Shown piece by piece: positions 43,033-50,503 of a stretch of 64,000 bases of DNA. The position numbers were made by a program, and so were the translations under genes. Source of the DNA: Sulfitobacter mediterraneus (GTDB lineage Bacteria > Pseudomonadota > Alphaproteobacteria > Rhodobacterales > Rhodobacteraceae); contig NZ_QBKU01000001.1 in NCBI RefSeq assembly GCF_003054325.1, forward strand, positions 124,001 to 188,000, given 5' to 3'. The first letter of the stretch is position 1. Each line of letters begins with the position of its first letter. Below the pieces are notes generated by a model. The model did no database searches, was not told the DNA's origin, and saw only the letters and a program-made list of their open reading frames with translations.

Positions 43033-43485
43033 TCAGGCGCGTTCGTCTTTGGGAGACCCCATCACAACATAGGATGTGATTCCGTTCACTTGCGGCAAGG
43101 CGCCCAGCATGTCGGTGTGGAAGCTTTTGTAGGCTTTGAGGTCCGCGCATTCGACGCGCAGCAGGTATTCGATTGTGCCGGTGATGTTGTGGCATTCGCG
43201 CACTTCCGGGGCATGCGAAATCGCACGTTCAAAGGCCTCTTGGCTGGCTTTGGAATGGTCTTTCAGACCCACTCCGACATAGGCCACAAACCCTGCCCCC
43301 AGTGCGGCGCGATCCAGAACAGCGCGGTAGCCGGTGATCACGCCGCGCTTTTCCAGATCCTGCACTCGGCGCAGACAGGCAGAGGGTGACAGGCCCACTT
43401 TGTCTGCGAGTTCGATATTGCTGATCCGGCCATTGCGAGACAGCTCTTGCAATATTTGGTCGGATATACGGTCAAGTTTCGACAT
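43033..43485 (-). CDS. Lrp/AsnC family regulator
   Basis: A 150-residue regulator. Winged helix: LDRISDQILQELSRNGRISNIELADKVGLSPSACLRRVQDLEK. RAM domain: FVAYVGVGL, then VRECHNITGTIEYLLRVECADL. Divergent from a LysE-type exporter gene (73 bases between starts), the classic arrangement for amino-acid-induced export. Confidence 0.93.
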   Translation of the reverse strand: MSKLDRISDQILQELSRNGRISNIELADKVGLSPSACLRRVQDLEKRGVITGYRAVLDRAALGAGFVAYVGVGLKDHSKASQEAFERAISHAPEVRECHNITGTIEYLLRVECADLKAYKSFHTDMLGALPQVNGITSYVVMGSPKDERA

Positions 43486-43558
43486 ATATTGCTCAACTTT
43501 CGGAGAAAAACTTCAATTCACAATTACGCGGCGCGGAATATCTGTCAAACATTGCGTT

Positions 43559-44158
43559 ATGAATATCGAAGTCATTCCCGCGCTCGCGCTTTTCGCCTTT
43601 GTCAGTTCCGCCACGCCGGGACCGAATAACCTGATGTTGATGGCTTCAGGGGCCAACTACGGATTTTTGCGGACCATTCCTCATATGCTGGGCATTTCGA
43701 TCGGGTTTCTGATCCTGATGCTGTTGACGGGCATGGGGCTGGTGCAAATATTTGACCTTTACCCAATCAGCTATACCGTGCTGAAGATCGCCAGCGTGGT
43801 CTATATGATCTATCTGGCGTGGAAGATTGCCAACGCTGCACCCATTGAAAAGCGCAACGCGGCGGGGCGGCCCATGACGTTTTTGCAGGCTGCTGCCTTC
43901 CAATGGGTGAACCCGAAAGCATGGGCGATGGCGCTGACCGCGATTACCGTTTATGTGGCCGATCAAGGCGCTTGGATGTTGCTGGCAGCGGCAGTGTGTT
44001 TTTCCACGGTTAACCTGCCGTCGGTTGGCGTCTGGACCATTCTGGGCCAGCAGATGGCGCGGTTCTTGACCAATCCGGGGCGGCTCAGGGCATTTAACTG
44101 GACCATGGCGGCTTTGCTCATTGCCTCTCTTTATCCTGTTCTGGGCCTTGGCGGGTGA
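43559..44158 (+). CDS. LysE/RhtB family amino-acid exporter
   Basis: A 199-residue inner-membrane protein with about six hydrophobic segments. The family signature lies at the start: LALFAFVSSATPGPNNLMLMASGANYG. The middle has FQWVNPKAWAMALTA. It exports an amino acid or derivative, probably controlled by the divergent Lrp protein. Start fixed by the TPGPNN spacing; upstream sequence belongs to the divergent regulator. Confidence 0.92.
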   Translation: MNIEVIPALALFAFVSSATPGPNNLMLMASGANYGFLRTIPHMLGISIGFLILMLLTGMGLVQIFDLYPISYTVLKIASVVYMIYLAWKIANAAPIEKRNAAGRPMTFLQAAAFQWVNPKAWAMALTAITVYVADQGAWMLLAAAVCFSTVNLPSVGVWTILGQQMARFLTNPGRLRAFNWTMAALLIASLYPVLGLGG

Positions 44159-44230
44159 TCAACACATCGCGGCGCGTTGCAAATGCTCCAAATGCCCGCC
44201 ATATATCATGGCAAACAGCCGGAGCACCCA

Positions 44231-45193
44231 ATGACCCAATATCTGGATTTCGAAAAACCCTTGGCCGAAATTGAAGGCAAGGCGGAAGAACTGCGCGCAT
44301 TGGCGCGGGCGAATGAAGAGATGGACATCACCGAAGAGGCCAAGGCCCTTGATACCAAGGCCGCCGCCCTTCTGGAGGAGCTTTACAGCGATCTGACCCC
44401 TTGGCGGAAATGCCAGGTGGCGCGGCACCCCGAGCGGCCCCATTGCAAGGACTACGTCGAGGCGTTGTTCACCGAGTTCACACCGCTGGCAGGCGACCGG
44501 AATTTTGCCGATGATCTGGCGGTGATGGGCGGTTTGGCGCGGTTCAATGACCAACCGGTGATGGTGATCGGTCACGAAAAGGGCAATGATACCAAATCCC
44601 GGATTGAACGGAATTTCGGCATGGCCCGCCCCGAGGGATATCGCAAAGCTGTGCGGCTCTTGGAACTGGCAGGGCGCTTTGGCCTGCCAGTGGTGACATT
44701 GGTGGATACCCCCGGCGCCTATCCCGGCAAAGGTGCGGAAGAGCGCGGGCAGTCTGAGGCGATTGCCCGATCCACAGAGAAATGTCTTCAGATCGGCGTG
44801 CCATTGGTCAGCGTAATCATTGGCGAGGGTGGTTCTGGCGGCGCGGTGGCCTTTGCCACGGCGAACCGGGTCGCGATGTTGGAACACTCGGTCTATTCTG
44901 TCATCACCCCTGAAGGCTGTGCCTCGATCCTGTGGAAAGACAGCGAAAAGATGCGCGAAGCGGCAGAGGCGATGCGGCTCACGGCGAGTGATCTCAAAAA
45001 GCTGGGCGTGACAGACCGGATCATTCCAGAGCCCAAAGGTGGTGCGCACCGCGATGCGGAAAAGACCATCGAAGCGGTGCGCGGCGCCATCACCGAAATG
45101 CTCAAAGAGCTGGACGGCAAGGATGGCAAGGCGTTGATCGCGGACCGGCGGCGCAAGTATCTTGATATTGGCGGCAAAGGGCTGGCGGCTTGA
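44231..45193 (+). CDS. accA: Acetyl-CoA carboxylase carboxyltransferase subunit alpha
   Basis: A 320-residue subunit that, with AccD, transfers CO2 from biotin to acetyl-CoA to make malonyl-CoA. Start [22 protein letters not shown] is family-typical. [21 protein letters not shown] and [11 protein letters not shown] form the oxyanion and CoA-binding loops. Start at 44231 has CCGGAG upstream; longer frames lack support. Confidence 0.97.
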   Translation: MTQYLDFEKPLAEIEGKAEELRALARANEEMDITEEAKALDTKAAALLEELYSDLTPWRKCQVARHPERPHCKDYVEALFTEFTPLAGDRNFADDLAVMGGLARFNDQPVMVIGHEKGNDTKSRIERNFGMARPEGYRKAVRLLELAGRFGLPVVTLVDTPGAYPGKGAEERGQSEAIARSTEKCLQIGVPLVSVIIGEGGSGGAVAFATANRVAMLEHSVYSVITPEGCASILWKDSEKMREAAEAMRLTASDLKKLGVTDRIIPEPKGGAHRDAEKTIEAVRGAITEMLKELDGKDGKALIADRRRKYLDIGGKGLAA

Positions 45194-45196
45194 CCG

Positions 45197-45652
45197 TTAG
45201 TCAAATTTGATCCGAAAGCGTGGCCCGATCCCGTCAAGCGGCTCAAACCCGGCGGCCAGATAAATGCCCTGCGCGGTGACGTTGTCGGGATGGGTGCCGA
45301 CGGTCATATAGCGGCACTCCTGATCCTTCGCTGCGGCCATACTGGCATCAATCAATTGCTTGCTCAGCCCGAGACCGCGTGCCTGCGGGCTGACAAACAA
45401 ATGATGCAAATCCATGCCGCGCACCCCGAATTGCAACTGCGCCATCGGGCATAGGGCGGCATAACCCAGCAACACCTTGTCCCGCTCGGCAACCAGCAAG
45501 GTAAGCCAGGGCGCGGCGCCCATCACGTCACGTTCAAGGCTGGCGAGGGTCACTGCGGCGGTATCATCGTGATGCGCCGCAAGCCCATTGATCATCTCAA
45601 GGACAGCCGGAAGGTCGGGGGCGGCCACGGGTCTGATGGTGATGGATGACAT
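45197..45652 (-). CDS. GNAT family N-acetyltransferase
   Basis: A 151-residue acetyltransferase. Acetyl-CoA binding motif A is LHHLFVSPQARGLGLSKQLIDASMAAA, and GTHPDNVTAQGIYLAAGFEPLD is motif B. Acceptor unknown. It ends 3 bases from the convergent accA stop. Confidence 0.88.
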   Translation of the reverse strand: MSSITIRPVAAPDLPAVLEMINGLAAHHDDTAAVTLASLERDVMGAAPWLTLLVAERDKVLLGYAALCPMAQLQFGVRGMDLHHLFVSPQARGLGLSKQLIDASMAAAKDQECRYMTVGTHPDNVTAQGIYLAAGFEPLDGIGPRFRIKFD

Positions 45653-45960
45653 CTGTTGTTCCTAAGGGCGGCCTGCACGGCACAAAGCCGCACAAGGCGG
45701 CCAAAATATTGAAAATGCAAGAAAAGGGGCCGCTATCAAATGGGGCGGCGATAATAGGTGATATGTCTGAACATGCGCATGGCTGCACACTGCGCGATGG
45801 CGCGGGGGTGGTCAAGTGGACGGACCTGCACCGCGTTTCAAATTTGTGATCACATTTGATTTGAACCAGGCCTATCTGACCCCCATATCAATAGGTGAAG
45901 GAGCATAGACCCCTTCTTGCGATCTGCGCTCCTTCCTTCGCCTGCGAAAAGGAGCAAATC
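45653..45960. other. 308-base gap with a candidate operator
   Basis: No convincing gene. A 67-codon frame (45646-45849) overlaps the acetyltransferase start and has no recognisable protein. The feature of note is the GTGATCAC palindrome at 45840-45860, about 100 bases ahead of the small secreted protein gene. Confidence 0.5.
45840..45860. promoter_or_regulatory. Candidate GntR operator, upstream copy
   Basis: ATTTGTGATCACATTT core; the central GTGATCAC is at 45846-45853. It shares 14 bases with the 46922-46941 palindrome next to the GntR gene. Confidence 0.6.
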
Positions 45961-46272
45961 ATGTACAAACGTATTCTCACCTCTGCCCTGCTGTTCGGGA
46001 TGGTCGCAACCGGCCCGCCAGCAGCGGCGATGACCTGTGCGCCGCGTGTCGATCTGGTGGACCGTTTGACCACCCAGTTTAACGAGGCTCTCACCGCAAC
46101 CGGCCTTCAGAATGCCCGTTCATTGATTGAGGTTTGGGCGTCGCCAGGCGGGAACAGCTTTACCATATTGGTCAGCCATCCAAATGGGATCAGTTGCGTT
46201 GTGTCTGCTGGCAAGAACTGGACCGCTATCACGCCAAAGCCCCCGCCGGACAAGAAAGGCGTGGCTGGCTAA
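45961..46272 (+). CDS. Small secreted protein, unknown function
   Basis: A 103-residue protein with a clear signal peptide (MYKRILTSALLFGMVATGPPAAAM). Two cysteines (MTCAP and ISCVV) could form a disulfide. The mature part (VDLVDRLTTQFNEALTATGLQNARSLIEVWASPGGNSFTILVSHPNGISCVVSAGKNW) looks like a compact alpha/beta domain; I do not recognise a family. Ribosome site AAAGGAG. The stop overlaps the convergent gntR stop by 4 bases, and a GntR-type operator copy lies upstream. Confidence 0.78.
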   Translation: MYKRILTSALLFGMVATGPPAAAMTCAPRVDLVDRLTTQFNEALTATGLQNARSLIEVWASPGGNSFTILVSHPNGISCVVSAGKNWTAITPKPPPDKKGVAG

Positions 46273-46925
46273 CTGGCCAGCATCCGCAGACCCTGCGTCA
46301 CGTCAGACCGCACAGCGAGCCGCAAGCCAGGTTCGTCCCCAGCCTTGAGCGCCGCAATGATCAAACGGTGAAATTGTGGCGGGTCGGTACGGCGCAAACG
46401 GCCATATAGCGCACGCATCGTTGGCCCCATCTGGAGCCAGACCGTTTCGGCCATCGCCAGCATCGCCGGGGCCTGCGCCCGCAGATAAAGTGTGCGGTGA
46501 AATTCCAGATTGGTGCGAATGTAGCTGACCGCATCGCGGTGGGCGACGGCCTCTGAGATGGCGTTGTTGATGGTTTGCATTCGGTCAATCAGCGCCATAT
46601 GGGCACGCGGCAAGGCGCGGCTGGCCAGCTCAACCTCGATCAACGCCCGCAACGCGGCCAGCTCTTCGATGCGTTCATTGGAAAGCTCTGGCGTGCTGAT
46701 CCGTCCGGAAGTTGACATGGTCAGCGCCCCCTCCGCCGCAAGCCTTCGCACCGCCTCACGGGCCGGTGTCATCGAGACCTCATATTCCTTGCCAATCCCG
46801 CGCAGGGTCAACGCATGACCGGGCGGCAAGTCGCCATGCATGATCCGGCTCCGCAAACCGCGATACAGGCGGTCATGGGCAGGTGAAGTTGCATCGGAAG
46901 GGCGGGCGGTCAGGGTCATTGGCAT
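46269..46925 (-). CDS. GntR family regulator (FadR/FCD subgroup)
   Basis: A 218-residue regulator. Winged helix at about 18-80: LYRGLRSRIMHGDLPPGHALTLRGIGKEYEVSMTPAREAVRRLAAEGAL. The FCD domain follows with EELAALRALIEVELASRA and metal-type histidines (EFHRTLYLRA, FHRLIIAAL). Its ATG lies inside a 20-bp palindrome and no ribosome site precedes it; TTGACC lies about 35 bases upstream, so a near-leaderless message is possible. Divergent from an SMR exporter. Confidence 0.9.
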   Translation of the reverse strand: MPMTLTARPSDATSPAHDRLYRGLRSRIMHGDLPPGHALTLRGIGKEYEVSMTPAREAVRRLAAEGALTMSTSGRISTPELSNERIEELAALRALIEVELASRALPRAHMALIDRMQTINNAISEAVAHRDAVSYIRTNLEFHRTLYLRAQAPAMLAMAETVWLQMGPTMRALYGRLRRTDPPQFHRLIIAALKAGDEPGLRLAVRSDVTQGLRMLAS

Positions 46926-46941
46926 TTGTGATCACAAATGC
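46922..46941. promoter_or_regulatory. GntR operator, perfect 20-bp palindrome
   Basis: GCATTTGTGATCACAAATGC, overlapping the gntR start codon and 70 bases ahead of the divergent SMR gene. Confidence 0.8.
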
Positions 46942-47011
46942 GCTGGTAGGTCAAGGTTCACCTGACTAAGCTTTGCCTCAAACATGTTTTTCAGTCAAAG
47001 GAGATTGCGGG

Positions 47012-47329
47012 ATGGGAAATGCATGGCTGTTGCTGGTGATTGCAGGCCTCTTTGAGGTGGTCTGGGCCGCCGCGCTTAAGGCATCAAACGGATTTACCGT
47101 GATTTTGCCCTCCGCCATTACAGCCATCGCCGCCGCGATCAGTTTCTGGCTGCTGGCGCTTGCGATGAAGGATCTGCCGCTTGGCACGGCCTATGCGGTT
47201 TGGGTCGGCATCGGTGTTGTCGGCGCAGCGGTTTTGGGTGTTGCCATGTTTGGCGATCAGCTTACTCCAATCCGGGTGGCGGGGATTGCACTGATCATTG
47301 CCGGGATCACCGCGCTCAAAATCGCTTGA
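47012..47329 (+). CDS. SMR-family small multidrug/guanidinium exporter, SugE (Gdx)-like
   Basis: A 105-residue four-helix membrane protein that works as an antiparallel dimer. WLLLVIAGLFEVVWAAALKASNGFT holds the essential glutamate (about 13) in the SugE/Gdx-like spelling, and GTAYAVWVGIGVVGA is the second signature. Gdx proteins export guanidinium; I see no guanidine riboswitch before it. The GntR palindrome upstream may control it. Ribosome site AAAGGAG. Confidence 0.9.
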   Translation: MGNAWLLLVIAGLFEVVWAAALKASNGFTVILPSAITAIAAAISFWLLALAMKDLPLGTAYAVWVGIGVVGAAVLGVAMFGDQLTPIRVAGIALIIAGITALKIA

Positions 47330-47340
47330 TCCCGCAAAGG

Positions 47341-48177
47341 TCAAAGCTCCCGGCAAAGCTCAAATTGCTGAACGATCGGCTCGGCGTTCAGCGCTTGCAT
47401 AAAGGTATCGAACCCCAGATCGTCTTGTTGTGCGTTGATCACCCGAAGGGCGCGATCCGGCAGCGCGCGCTGCACCGTGCCAATGATCGCCCGTCCAAGT
47501 CCCAGACGGCGGTGATCCGGCGCAACGGCAAACTGTGCCAAGGTAGCAGTGTCGCGATAGACTGCAGCGTAGGCCACCAACCGCCCCGCATCGTAATGCG
47601 CCAGACACATCAAATTTTCCCCCGCCGCCACGAGCGAGCCTGCCGCATTTTGCCATGACGGCGGCCAATCGTGCAGCGCAGCAGCATCTGGCGCAATATC
47701 GGACCATTGCACCGGCACAAAAGCAGCCAGACCCGCTTCGACCAGAGGTGTCTCAGGAATGGTAAAACAGTTCAATTGCCGCCGGATCACCATCCCCAGG
47801 CTTTGATAAAGCGCGAAGGCCGCTGTGTTGCTTTGCAAAACCTCTGTCTGCAGATGGTTTACGCTATTGGCTGCAAGATCCGCCATGGAATGCTCCGCCA
47901 AGGCCCGCGCAACCCCACGCCCGCGAAACGCAGGGCGGGTGCCGCTGCTGGCTAAATATCCACGTTTGCCGCGCACCGAGATAAGCCAAAGCGCCACTAT
48001 TTCATCACCCTCAACCATCACAAAAGATCTGGGCAAGACCACGCCACGCTGACGCAGAAACGTTTCAAACCCCTGCAGAGTTTGCTTCATCGGAACCGCG
48101 TAGTCCGAAAAGGCATCGTTGGTGACGTCAAGCAATTGGGCGGTTGAATACTCGGCGGCGGATCGAATTTCAGGCAA
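47341..48177 (-). CDS. Tandem-domain GNAT acetyltransferase
   Basis: About 278 residues with two GNAT-like halves. The first has LASSGTRPAFRGRGVARALAEHSM (motif A) and NTAAFALYQSLGM; the second has LAQFAVAPDHRRLGLGRAIIGTVQ. Substrate unknown. The best start is TTG at 48177, 7 bases after AGGA; an ATG at 48234 would overlap the upstream peptidase gene by 46 bases. Convergent with the SMR gene. Confidence 0.82.
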   Translation of the reverse strand: MPEIRSAAEYSTAQLLDVTNDAFSDYAVPMKQTLQGFETFLRQRGVVLPRSFVMVEGDEIVALWLISVRGKRGYLASSGTRPAFRGRGVARALAEHSMADLAANSVNHLQTEVLQSNTAAFALYQSLGMVIRRQLNCFTIPETPLVEAGLAAFVPVQWSDIAPDAAALHDWPPSWQNAAGSLVAAGENLMCLAHYDAGRLVAYAAVYRDTATLAQFAVAPDHRRLGLGRAIIGTVQRALPDRALRVINAQQDDLGFDTFMQALNAEPIVQQFELCREL

Positions 48178-48188
48178 AATAGCGTCCT

Positions 48189-48875
48189 TTAAAACTGATA
48201 GCGGTGCAGATCGCTGCCATGTTGTCGCAACCATTTGCGCGGCGCTTGGTAATCACCATAGATCCGCTCAACACCCGTCCAAAATGCGGTAGAATGGTTC
48301 ATCTCGGCCAAATGCGCGACCTCATGTGCGGCGACATAGTCAAGCACCTCTGGCGGCGCCATAATCAAGCGCCACGAAAACATCAACGCACCATCGCTGG
48401 TGCAACTGCCCCAACGGGACCGCGTATCGCGCATGGTGATCCGGCCATATCTTTTGCCCAGCAAGGCGGCATAGTCATCGCATGCACCTGCCAGCCGATC
48501 ACGTGCCACTTCTTTGAGATACGCGCCAAGCCGCACCGCGACCCGATCAGGGGCACCCGGCACGGCGATCTCCGCTTGTCCGATCTGCACCCTCCGGCCC
48601 TGCCCCGACACGATTCGCAACATCTGTCCGCCCACCGGCACCTCAGCACCCAGTGCCACAGGTACATCCTCGCCCCGAGCCTCAAGATGTTTGCGAATCC
48701 ATGCCTCTTTGCTGCGGGCAAAGGCCATCGCTTCTGCCTCCGCGAGCTTGGCGGGCATCGTCAATGTCACCCGGCCGTCCAATTGGGAAATCCGCAACGA
48801 GATCCGTTTTGCCTGTGCAGAACGCCGCATCAGCAGCACAATTGGCGGATTGCCGGGCAGAATTGGGTCGGTCAT
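48189..48875 (-). CDS. YgjP-like (DUF45/M48-type) metallopeptidase domain protein
   Basis: A 228-residue protein. The zinc motif is HEVAHLAEMNHS (about 185-196) followed by FWTGVERI, as in the YgjP/WLM-related family, and RDTRSRWGSCTSDGALMFSWRLIMAP is the other hallmark. It is predicted to be a cytosolic zinc peptidase; substrate unknown. Starts at ATG 48875 (a TTG lies one codon before). Upstream of and likely coupled to the acetyltransferase gene. Confidence 0.87.
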   Translation of the reverse strand: MTDPILPGNPPIVLLMRRSAQAKRISLRISQLDGRVTLTMPAKLAEAEAMAFARSKEAWIRKHLEARGEDVPVALGAEVPVGGQMLRIVSGQGRRVQIGQAEIAVPGAPDRVAVRLGAYLKEVARDRLAGACDDYAALLGKRYGRITMRDTRSRWGSCTSDGALMFSWRLIMAPPEVLDYVAAHEVAHLAEMNHSTAFWTGVERIYGDYQAPRKWLRQHGSDLHRYQF

Positions 48876-48986
48876 CAACAGGGTCCAATTGGCAACAGTC
48901 GGCTAAAGCCTTTGACAGTCCCACCCTCATATGGCACTTGGCCGGAATCATCTATACGCAACCGAAATTTCGAAGAGGGGTGTTCC

Positions 48987-49313
48987 ATGCCCAAAGAAGA
49001 ATGGGGAACGAAGCGCCTGTGCCCCACAACGGGCAAGCGCTTCTATGACCTGAACAAGAACCCGATCGTCAGCCCCTACACCGGCGAGGCGCTGGAAGTA
49101 GATGCATCCAAATCCCGGATGATCGCGGCAGACGCCGAAGATGCCGTTACAGCCAAGGCCAAAGAAGCCGAAGTCGAAGAGGATGCAATCCTCGATGATG
49201 ACGACGTCGATGTGGAACTGGATGACGATATTCTGGACGATGACGACGACGATAGCGACACTGTTCCGCTGGACGATATTGCGGACGTGGCATCGGACGA
49301 CGACGATTCCTAA
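48987..49313 (+). CDS. TIGR02300/FYDLN-family acidic protein
   Basis: A 108-residue protein. The first 45 residues are conserved: MPKEEWGTKRLCPTTGKRFYDLNKNPIVSPYTGE, with the FYDLN motif. The rest is intrinsically acidic (EEDAILDDDDVD, ELDDDILDDDDDD). Function unknown; alphaproteobacterial family. Ribosome site AGAGGGG. A hairpin without a T-run follows at 49319-49355. Confidence 0.9.
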   Translation: MPKEEWGTKRLCPTTGKRFYDLNKNPIVSPYTGEALEVDASKSRMIAADAEDAVTAKAKEAEVEEDAILDDDDVDVELDDDILDDDDDDSDTVPLDDIADVASDDDDS

Positions 49314-49318
49314 AATTC

Positions 49319-49355
49319 GAAGGCGGGAGGTGGATTTTCCACTTGATCCCGCCTT
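49319..49355 (+). terminator. Possible terminator hairpin
   Basis: GAAGGCGGGA and TCCCGCCTTC pair around an inner TGG-ATTTT-CCA stem. It follows the FYDLN stop directly. No T-run. Confidence 0.4.
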
Positions 49356-49403
49356 CGCTTGCGCCTAGTTACCGGCTCATCCACTAAGGTCACTGACCTG
49401 AAT

Positions 49404-49479
49404 GGGGCATTAGCTCAGCTGGGAGAGCGCCTGCATGGCATGCAGGAGGTCAGCGGTTCGATCCCGCTATGCTCCACCA
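49404..49479 (+). tRNA. tRNA-Ala (anticodon GGC)
   Basis: A complete 76-nt cloverleaf with encoded CCA. Acceptor GGGGCAT pairs with ATGCTCC (one G-T), D-arm TAGCTCAGCTGGGAGAGC, anticodon stem CCTGC/GCAGG around the loop ATGGCAT, and T-arm GCGGTTCGATCCCGC. Anticodon GGC reads GCC and GCU alanine codons. Confidence 0.97.
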
Positions 49480-49539
49480 AACCCTTCCCTTTCCAGCATC
49501 TTGCTACGGCCCGCACACCTGATCGGCTGACTGACGCCC
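49451..49539 (+). repeat. Direct repeat copy 1: tRNA-Ala 3' part plus flank
   Basis: 89 bases that include the last 29 bases of tRNA-Ala (CAGCGGTTCG to CCA) and 60 bases downstream. Copy 2 is at 49564-49652 with two mismatches (c/a and c/t). Confidence 0.92.
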
Positions 49540-49554
49540 GTCCGCTGCGCGGAC
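49540..49554. repeat. Small hairpin between the tRNA-flank repeats
   Basis: GTCCGC-TGC-GCGGAC, in the 24-base spacer between the two 89-base copies. Confidence 0.6.
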
Positions 49555-49563
49555 AGTCTGAGA

Positions 49564-49652
49564 CAGCGGTTCGATCCCGCTATGCTCCACCAAACCATTC
49601 CCTTTCCAGCATCTTGCTACGGCCCGCACATCTGATCGGCTGACTGACGCCC
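49564..49652 (+). repeat. Direct repeat copy 2: partial tRNA-Ala 3' end
   Basis: 87 of 89 bases match copy 1, offset 113. It contains the T-arm half and CCA of tRNA-Ala but no acceptor 5' strand, D-arm or anticodon, so it cannot be a tRNA. Confidence 0.92.
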
Positions 49653-49688
49653 TCTCCCTCTCCGGTTTGATATTGCTGCATCATAAAT

Positions 49689-49703
49689 GTTCACGTAATG
49701 TTC
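49689..49703. promoter_or_regulatory. Possible LexA box (GTTC-N7-GTTC)
   Basis: GTTC at 49689-49692 and 49700-49703 around ACGTAAT. It fits the alphaproteobacterial LexA consensus and lies 35 bases before the GFA gene; about one or two such hits per window are expected by chance. Confidence 0.3.
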
Positions 49704-49737
49704 TCACATTGCAGCCATTGGAATAGGATTAGAGGCG

Positions 49738-50124
49738 ATGCTAAAAGGAAGTTGTTATTGCGGGGCCATCGAGTTTGCATTGGACTCGCCGCCGACGATG
49801 ATGGGCACCTGCCATTGTTCGCGGTGCCGCAAGGCCGGGGCCAGCGCGATTGTTTTTGTGAAGAAAGACACCCTGAGCTGGATCAAAGGCAAAGACAACG
49901 TTCAGGCTTTTGTCCCTGAGGCGCCGTATAAATACCCCAGATGCTTTTGCAAAACCTGCGGGACCTCTCTTGGCGAAATCCTGTCAGAGGAGGACAGCTT
50001 TCCCATCTCGGCCAATGCGTTTGATGATGAGCTGCCGATCAAAAATGGCTTTCATGAACATGTGAATGAAAAGCCCTCCTGGTACGAGATTTGCGACCCC
50101 AAAGACCCATCCGCAGAGGGTTAA
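49738..50124 (+). CDS. GFA-family (glutathione-dependent formaldehyde-activating / CENP-V-like) protein
   Basis: A 128-residue zinc protein. Zinc cysteines appear in GSCYCGAIEF, TCHCSRCRK and RCFCKTCGTS, as in the GFA/DUF636 fold. The name-giving activity with formaldehyde and glutathione is unproven for most members. No adhI or fgh gene is adjacent. A LexA-like sequence sits upstream. Confidence 0.87.
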   Translation: MLKGSCYCGAIEFALDSPPTMMGTCHCSRCRKAGASAIVFVKKDTLSWIKGKDNVQAFVPEAPYKYPRCFCKTCGTSLGEILSEEDSFPISANAFDDELPIKNGFHEHVNEKPSWYEICDPKDPSAEG

Positions 50125-50136
50125 GCCCTCGGCGTA

Positions 50137-50472
50137 TTACACCTTGGCAAGCTGCCTGACATCCTCAAGGCAGCTTGCAACCGCGCCTTGGATCAATTGA
50201 TAAAACACCCAGTTCTTGATGCGTTTGCTGCGTACAAGGCCGGCATCTTGCAGGATTTTCATATGATTGGTCACCGTCGGCTGTTTTAGGCCAATCTTCT
50301 CGGTGATGAAACCGACACAAACGCCATCCTGCACCAAATCGCCATCCACTTGCGGCGGGAAAAACCGCTCGGGATCGGCCAGCCAATGCAGGATCTGCAA
50401 GCGGTTTTCATTCGCCAAGGCCTTCAACGGGCCAGCGATTGACTCGATTTCAGCAGTCGTATAGTCATTCAT
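50137..50472 (-). CDS. ArsR-family winged-helix regulator
   Basis: A 111-residue repressor. The helix-turn-helix is GPLKALANENRLQILHWL then ITEKIGLKQPTVTNHMKILQDAGLVRSKRIKNWVFYQL. There are no metal cysteine pairs of ArsR/SmtB, so it probably senses an organic signal. Divergent from phzF; the ATG lies at the edge of a perfect palindrome at 50471-50482. Confidence 0.9.
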   Translation of the reverse strand: MNDYTTAEIESIAGPLKALANENRLQILHWLADPERFFPPQVDGDLVQDGVCVGFITEKIGLKQPTVTNHMKILQDAGLVRSKRIKNWVFYQLIQGAVASCLEDVRQLAKV

Positions 50473-50482
50473 CTATATAGAT
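50471..50482. promoter_or_regulatory. Candidate ArsR operator, ATCTATATAGAT
   Basis: Perfect 12-bp palindrome between divergent arsR and phzF starts, overlapping the arsR start codon. Confidence 0.6.
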
Positions 50483-50503
50483 TCTCCACTATGCAGGTAT
50501 GCT

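Noticed and set aside
45646-45849. 67-codon frame in the gap after the acetyltransferase
   Set aside because: Overlaps the divergent gene start, lacks a convincing ribosome site and has no recognisable family.
46942-47011. Guanidine riboswitch before the SMR gene
   Set aside because: Only 70 bases are available and none of the known conserved guanidine-motif segments is visible.
49564-49652. Second tRNA-Ala
   Set aside because: Only the T-arm side and CCA end are present; no D-arm, anticodon or 5' acceptor strand.
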